64,000 nucleotides of DNA from an uncultured Shimia sp. Its GTDB lineage: Bacteria; Pseudomonadota; Alphaproteobacteria; Rhodobacterales; Rhodobacteraceae. The stretch lies in NCBI GenBank assembly GCA_937897325.1, contig CALCOY010000026.1, positions 100,891 through 164,890 on the forward strand. Reading direction: 5' to 3'. Position numbers and translations under genes: made by a program. Positions 61,004 to 64,000 of this stretch are shown here, one piece after another (within the stretch, counting starts at the first letter, position 1; each line of letters opens with the position of its first letter). The notes beneath the pieces were generated by a model, which was not told where the DNA came from, made no database searches, and saw nothing but the letters and a program-made list of their open reading frames with translations.

Positions 61004-62050
61004 TCAGGGAAAATCCAGTCGGCCGCAAGTCTCGGCATCAAAAAAATGCACGTGGTTTGGATCAGGAGCCAAGCGGATGGTCTGCCCGGGCTCAAAGCTG
61101 TACCGCTCCCGGAACACGGCAGTAACGTCCTGATCCTGAAAGCGCAGGAACACCATTGTCTCAGAGCCTGTCGGTTCAACCACCTTGACCTCCATCGGCC
61201 AGCCATCATCCGAGAGGACCAGGTGTTCGGGCCGAATGCCCAACAAGGTCGTACCGGTCCCTGCCGGTCCGAAAACGTCCTGACCACCACTTAGCGTCAA
61301 ACGCCCAGCGTCGCGATGGCCTTTAATCAGGTTCATGGAGGGCGCACCTATGAAGGTGGCCACAAATGTATTGGCAGGGTTGTCATAAAGCTCGAGCGGG
61401 CTGCCCATTTGCCGAATCTCCCCAGACTGCATGACGACGACGCGATCCGCTAAAGTCATGGCCTCAATCTGGTCGTGGGTCACGAAAACGGTGGTCGTTT
61501 TCAGCCTTTGGTGAAGCTCTTTGATTTCCGTACGCATCTGTATGCGAAGCTTTGCATCAAGGTTTGACAATGGTTCATCAAAAAGGAATACCTGCGGATC
61601 CCGCACGATGGCACGACCCATGGCGACACGCTGTCGCTGCCCGCCCGAAAGATGGCGGGGCTTGCGATCAAGGTACTCGGTCAGGCCAAGGATTTCCGCT
61701 GCGTCCTTGACCCTGCGTTGCACCTCGACTTTGTCCGTTTTGGCGACCTTCAAAGCAAAGCCCATATTGTCGGCAACGGTTTTGTGCGGATAAAGCGCAT
61801 AGGTCTGGAAAACCATGGCAATATCGCGTTGCGCGGGCGGCAGGTTGTTGACCACCCGGGACCCGATCGAGATGGTGCCGCCATTAATGGGCTCAAGGCC
61901 CGCGATCATCCGCAGCAGGGTGGATTTCCCGCAACCCGAAGGCCCAACCAACGCAACGAATTCGCCGTCGGCGATATGCACATCCAGCCCGTGAATAACC
62001 TCAATAGCGCCGTAGGACTTACGCACATTTTCGATCTTTACATCTGCCAT
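61004..62050 (-). CDS. ABC sugar transporter ATPase (UgpC/MalK type)
   Basis: The 348-residue ATPase has Walker [12 protein letters not shown] (about 36-46), the signature [15 protein letters not shown] (about 133), Walker [17 protein letters not shown] and the D-loop, then a C-terminal TOBE/MalK regulatory region. It energises uptake of a sugar or glycerol-phosphate-type substrate. It runs with fucU and rbsK, divergent from the binding protein at 62257. No permease gene is in view. Confidence 0.9.
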   Translation of the reverse strand: MADVKIENVRKSYGAIEVIHGLDVHIADGEFVALVGPSGCGKSTLLRMIAGLEPINGGTISIGSRVVNNLPPAQRDIAMVFQTYALYPHKTVADNMGFALKVAKTDKVEVQRRVKDAAEILGLTEYLDRKPRHLSGGQRQRVAMGRAIVRDPQVFLFDEPLSNLDAKLRIQMRTEIKELHQRLKTTTVFVTHDQIEAMTLADRVVVMQSGEIRQMGSPLELYDNPANTFVATFIGAPSMNLIKGHRDAGRLTLSGGQDVFGPAGTGTTLLGIRPEHLVLSDDGWPMEVKVVEPTGSETMVFLRFQDQDVTAVFRERYSFEPGQTIRLAPDPNHVHFFDAETCGRLDFP

Positions 62051-62129
62051 TTACGGCCTGTCCCCCCGGGTATCGGATTGATGCTAGCCACCAAGGCCAA
62101 GGCTGTCCACGCACAAGTGGAGGCCCGAG

Positions 62130-62144
62130 TTGACTTAAGGTCAA
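62130..62144. promoter_or_regulatory. TTGAC-N5-GTCAA dyad in the ABC divergent promoter region
   Basis: TTGAC and GTCAA are perfect inverted copies around TTAAG, in the 206-bp gap between the ABC ATPase (start 62050) and the binding protein gene. It may be an operator. The gap also has an AT-rich stretch near 62190-62210 (TTTATAAAAAAAC) that could hold a -10. Confidence 0.35.
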
Positions 62145-62256
62145 TCTCATTCATACTCATAGATGTGGGCGTGGGGCAGCACGACAATCCTTTATAAAAA
62201 AACAAAAATTCGCGCCTCCGATCACGAGACCTGACTTGTCTACCGGGAGGACCAGA

Positions 62257-63915
62257 ATGAAAGTCGATCTGTATAACTACATCCGTGCGGCGCAAAGGAT
62301 AAACCGGCGCCAGATGTTGAAAGGCAGTGCCGCCCTGGGTGCGGTTGCCGCGATGCCAAGGACCGGGTTTGCCGAAGCGCATGGCAATCTGCGGGCGGAA
62401 ATCCTGAAAATTCCGGGTGTGGGCGCGGGATCGCCTACGGATAGCGACTATCAAAAAGTCGGCGAGATGTGCCTGGCGCCGACCAAGGCGAATGTCGCTG
62501 AAGGCGAATTCGAAGGGGTTGAATTGACCTTCCTCGGGCTCAACAACCAGAACCAGCACAATTTTATCTTCCGAGGCTTTCTACGGTCCTGGGAGGACTA
62601 TACTGGTGCCAAGATCAACTGGATCGATCTGGCCCAAGCCGACTACAACGCGCGCCTGCAACAATCGATTGCGACCGGCACAGTCGATTTCGACGTGATC
62701 GAAATGGGCGCGCCGTTCGAAGGCGATGTGCTGGGCCGCGGTATGGCGTCCGAGATGCCGGACTGGGTGAGAGAGCAGATCGACATGGACGACTACGTCG
62801 ACTACCTGAAAGCCCCTGTCGGCACATGGGACGGCAAGACTTACAGGGTGTCGATCGACGGTGATACCCATACCTTTGCGTATCGCAAGGACTACTATGA
62901 CAGCGAGGAGTTGGCACAAGCCTGGACGGATGCCGGCAACACAACCGAATGGGCTCCGCCAAAGACCTGGGAAGAAGTCAACGCGCAATCGAAGTTCCTC
63001 GTCGGCAAGACCGATCCGCTGACCGGCCTTGAAGCGCACGGCTATCTTGATCCGCTTAAAGGCTGGGGCGGCTTTGGTTTTTACTTCCTTGAGAACCGGG
63101 CGGCGCCTTATGCCAAGCATCCAGACGATCCCGCTTGGTTATTTGACCCAGACACGATGAAACCGCGCGTGAACAATCCGGCCTTTGTTCAGGCGATACA
63201 GGACGTCATGGATCTGATCGCGGCCGATGCCTATCCTGCGGATCAGATCAACGCCGATCCCGGCACCACGGCGTTCCAGCAATTCCTCGCAGGCACAGGC
63301 GGTATGCTCAGCTGGTGGGGTGACGTGGGTGCCTCAGCCAGAACGTCAGACACATCCGTGATCGGAGATGTCGTCGGTTTCGACATCAATCCCGCGACAG
63401 GCAAGGTCTGGAACACGGCAAGCGGACAGTGGGATGAGATGGAGAATGTGTCGCCGAACAACGCCTATATCGGCTGGGGTGTTTACGTGATGGCGACGGT
63501 CGACAGCGACGAGAAGAGGAAAAAGGCTGCATGGTCCATCGCAGCCCATCTTGGCGGCAAGGACATCTCGCTCTGGGCATCAGCCTATCCGACTGGCTTC
63601 CAACCCTACCGAAACTCGCACTTCCAGTTCGAGGAGTGGGAAGAGGCAGGCTATGATCGTGCCTTCGTCGAGGATTATCTCGGATCCAACGCCGACAGCT
63701 ACAATCATCCGAACGCGGCGGTGGAGCCGCGCATTCCTGGTATCTTCCAGTATTACTCCGTGGCCGAGGACGAACTCGCCAAAGGATATGCGGGTCAGTA
63801 TGGATCCGCCCAGGAAACTGCGGATGCGATTGCGGCAGCTTGGGAAAAGATAACAGACCAAATCGGGCGCGACAGCCAGATCGCGCTTTACAAGGCGTCA
63901 CTCGGTCTGTCCTAA
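62257..63915 (+). CDS. Extracellular solute-binding protein, Tat-type signal
   Basis: The 552-residue protein begins with a signal containing a twin-arginine stretch (INRRQMLKGSAALGAVAAMP). It is an unusually large family-1 binding protein: ELTFLGLNNQNQHNFIFRGF, then a long lobe with FAYRKDYYDSEELAQAWTDA and FQQFLAGTGGMLSWWGDVGA, where sugar-binding Trp residues are expected. It binds the substrate for the ABC ATPase encoded divergently. GGGAGGACCAGA precedes ATG 62257. A poly-G run follows the stop. The permease genes should lie beyond the right edge. Confidence 0.88.
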   Translation: MKVDLYNYIRAAQRINRRQMLKGSAALGAVAAMPRTGFAEAHGNLRAEILKIPGVGAGSPTDSDYQKVGEMCLAPTKANVAEGEFEGVELTFLGLNNQNQHNFIFRGFLRSWEDYTGAKINWIDLAQADYNARLQQSIATGTVDFDVIEMGAPFEGDVLGRGMASEMPDWVREQIDMDDYVDYLKAPVGTWDGKTYRVSIDGDTHTFAYRKDYYDSEELAQAWTDAGNTTEWAPPKTWEEVNAQSKFLVGKTDPLTGLEAHGYLDPLKGWGGFGFYFLENRAAPYAKHPDDPAWLFDPDTMKPRVNNPAFVQAIQDVMDLIAADAYPADQINADPGTTAFQQFLAGTGGMLSWWGDVGASARTSDTSVIGDVVGFDINPATGKVWNTASGQWDEMENVSPNNAYIGWGVYVMATVDSDEKRKKAAWSIAAHLGGKDISLWASAYPTGFQPYRNSHFQFEEWEEAGYDRAFVEDYLGSNADSYNHPNAAVEPRIPGIFQYYSVAEDELAKGYAGQYGSAQETADAIAAAWEKITDQIGRDSQIALYKASLGLS

Positions 63916-63917
63916 CC

Positions 63918-63934
63918 GGGGGGGGGGGGGGGGG
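63918..63934. repeat. Seventeen-base poly-G tract
   Basis: G17 starts 3 bp after the binding-protein stop and is followed by GC-rich sequence. Such a long tract is unusual here and prone to slippage. It could act in phase variation or be a sequencing/assembly artefact. The last 66 bases hold no gene I can support. GTGGGCGGGACGCCCAC near 63976-63992 is a short inverted repeat. Confidence 0.6.
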
Positions 63935-64000
63935 CGCGGCCGGCGTACTCACAAGATCTAAACTGGGGCCCGCAAGGTGGGCGGGACGCCCACCTAGCTT

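Noticed and set aside
1..64000. tRNA, rRNA, CRISPR array, integrase or prophage
   Set aside because: Reading both strands showed no cloverleaf, no regularly spaced repeats and no phage or integrase protein. Only the IS110 remnant is mobile-element derived.

Overview
The window looks like chromosomal DNA from an alphaproteobacterium of the order Rhodobacterales (Roseobacter group). This is inferred from the gene content: an ethylmalonyl-CoA-pathway type malyl-CoA lyase, a complete beta-hydroxyaspartate cycle cluster, DUF1244, DUF2794, IalB-type and VPLPA-CTERM proteins, and the general protein style. It is moderately GC-rich and densely coded on both strands. I saw no tRNA or rRNA gene, CRISPR array or intact prophage.

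Layout. 1-5.9 kb: a truncated LysE exporter divergent from an Lrp regulator, a decayed membrane sensor, malyl-CoA lyase, and a D-amino-acid operon (dgcN, dgcA, D-amino-acid transaminase). 5.9-7.95 kb: a decayed accessory patch with an IS110-type transposase remnant and broken genes. 7.95-13.2 kb: a nuclease/phosphatase-fold protein, DUF1244, pyruvate kinase, an Old Yellow Enzyme relative and DUF1285. 13.2-19.9 kb: a translationally coupled MoxR / DUF58 / DUF4159 / von Willebrand-like operon. 20-29.4 kb: a hybrid histidine kinase with one dead receiver, YaaA, RecQ, YggT, an MFS transporter, MepA, a phytase-like esterase and a queuosine-precursor transporter. 29.45-29.67 kb: a compact unannotated transcription unit with promoter, dyad, an extreme Shine-Dalgarno, an 18-codon ORF, an internal anti-Shine-Dalgarno and a strong terminator, just upstream of the ribosome-rescue gene arfB. 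30-42 kb: housekeeping genes (TetR, DUF2794, RNase R, dapE, dapD, a LOG-family protein, RlmN) mixed with a degenerate Hint protein, two unknown genes and a broken VPLPA-CTERM gene. 42-49.5 kb: a PepSY membrane protein, SDR, LysR, IalB, asparaginase II, a PEP-mutase-family enzyme and a broken PDZ-repeat gene. 49.5-53.5 kb: a lactonase/monooxygenase pair divergent from a dehydrogenase-oxidoreductase-GntR operon. 53.5-58.9 kb: bhcDCBA divergent from bhcR. 58.9-64 kb: a CbiX-like protein, and a sugar-type ABC system (ribokinase, RbsD/FucU, ATPase, binding protein) that runs off the end.

How the genes fit together. The strongest theme is C2 and amino-acid carbon. BhcA-D turn glyoxylate plus glycine into oxaloacetate through beta-hydroxyaspartate, iminosuccinate and aspartate. 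Malyl-CoA lyase provides the other glyoxylate-handling route in the same window. DgcN/DgcA with the D-amino-acid transaminase would move D-amino acids through D-glutamate into L-glutamate metabolism. Asparaginase could feed aspartate.

The most novel candidate is the 29.45-29.67 kb unit. It carries 17 nt complementary to the 3' end of 16S rRNA and its own CCTCCTT able to mask it, immediately before arfB.
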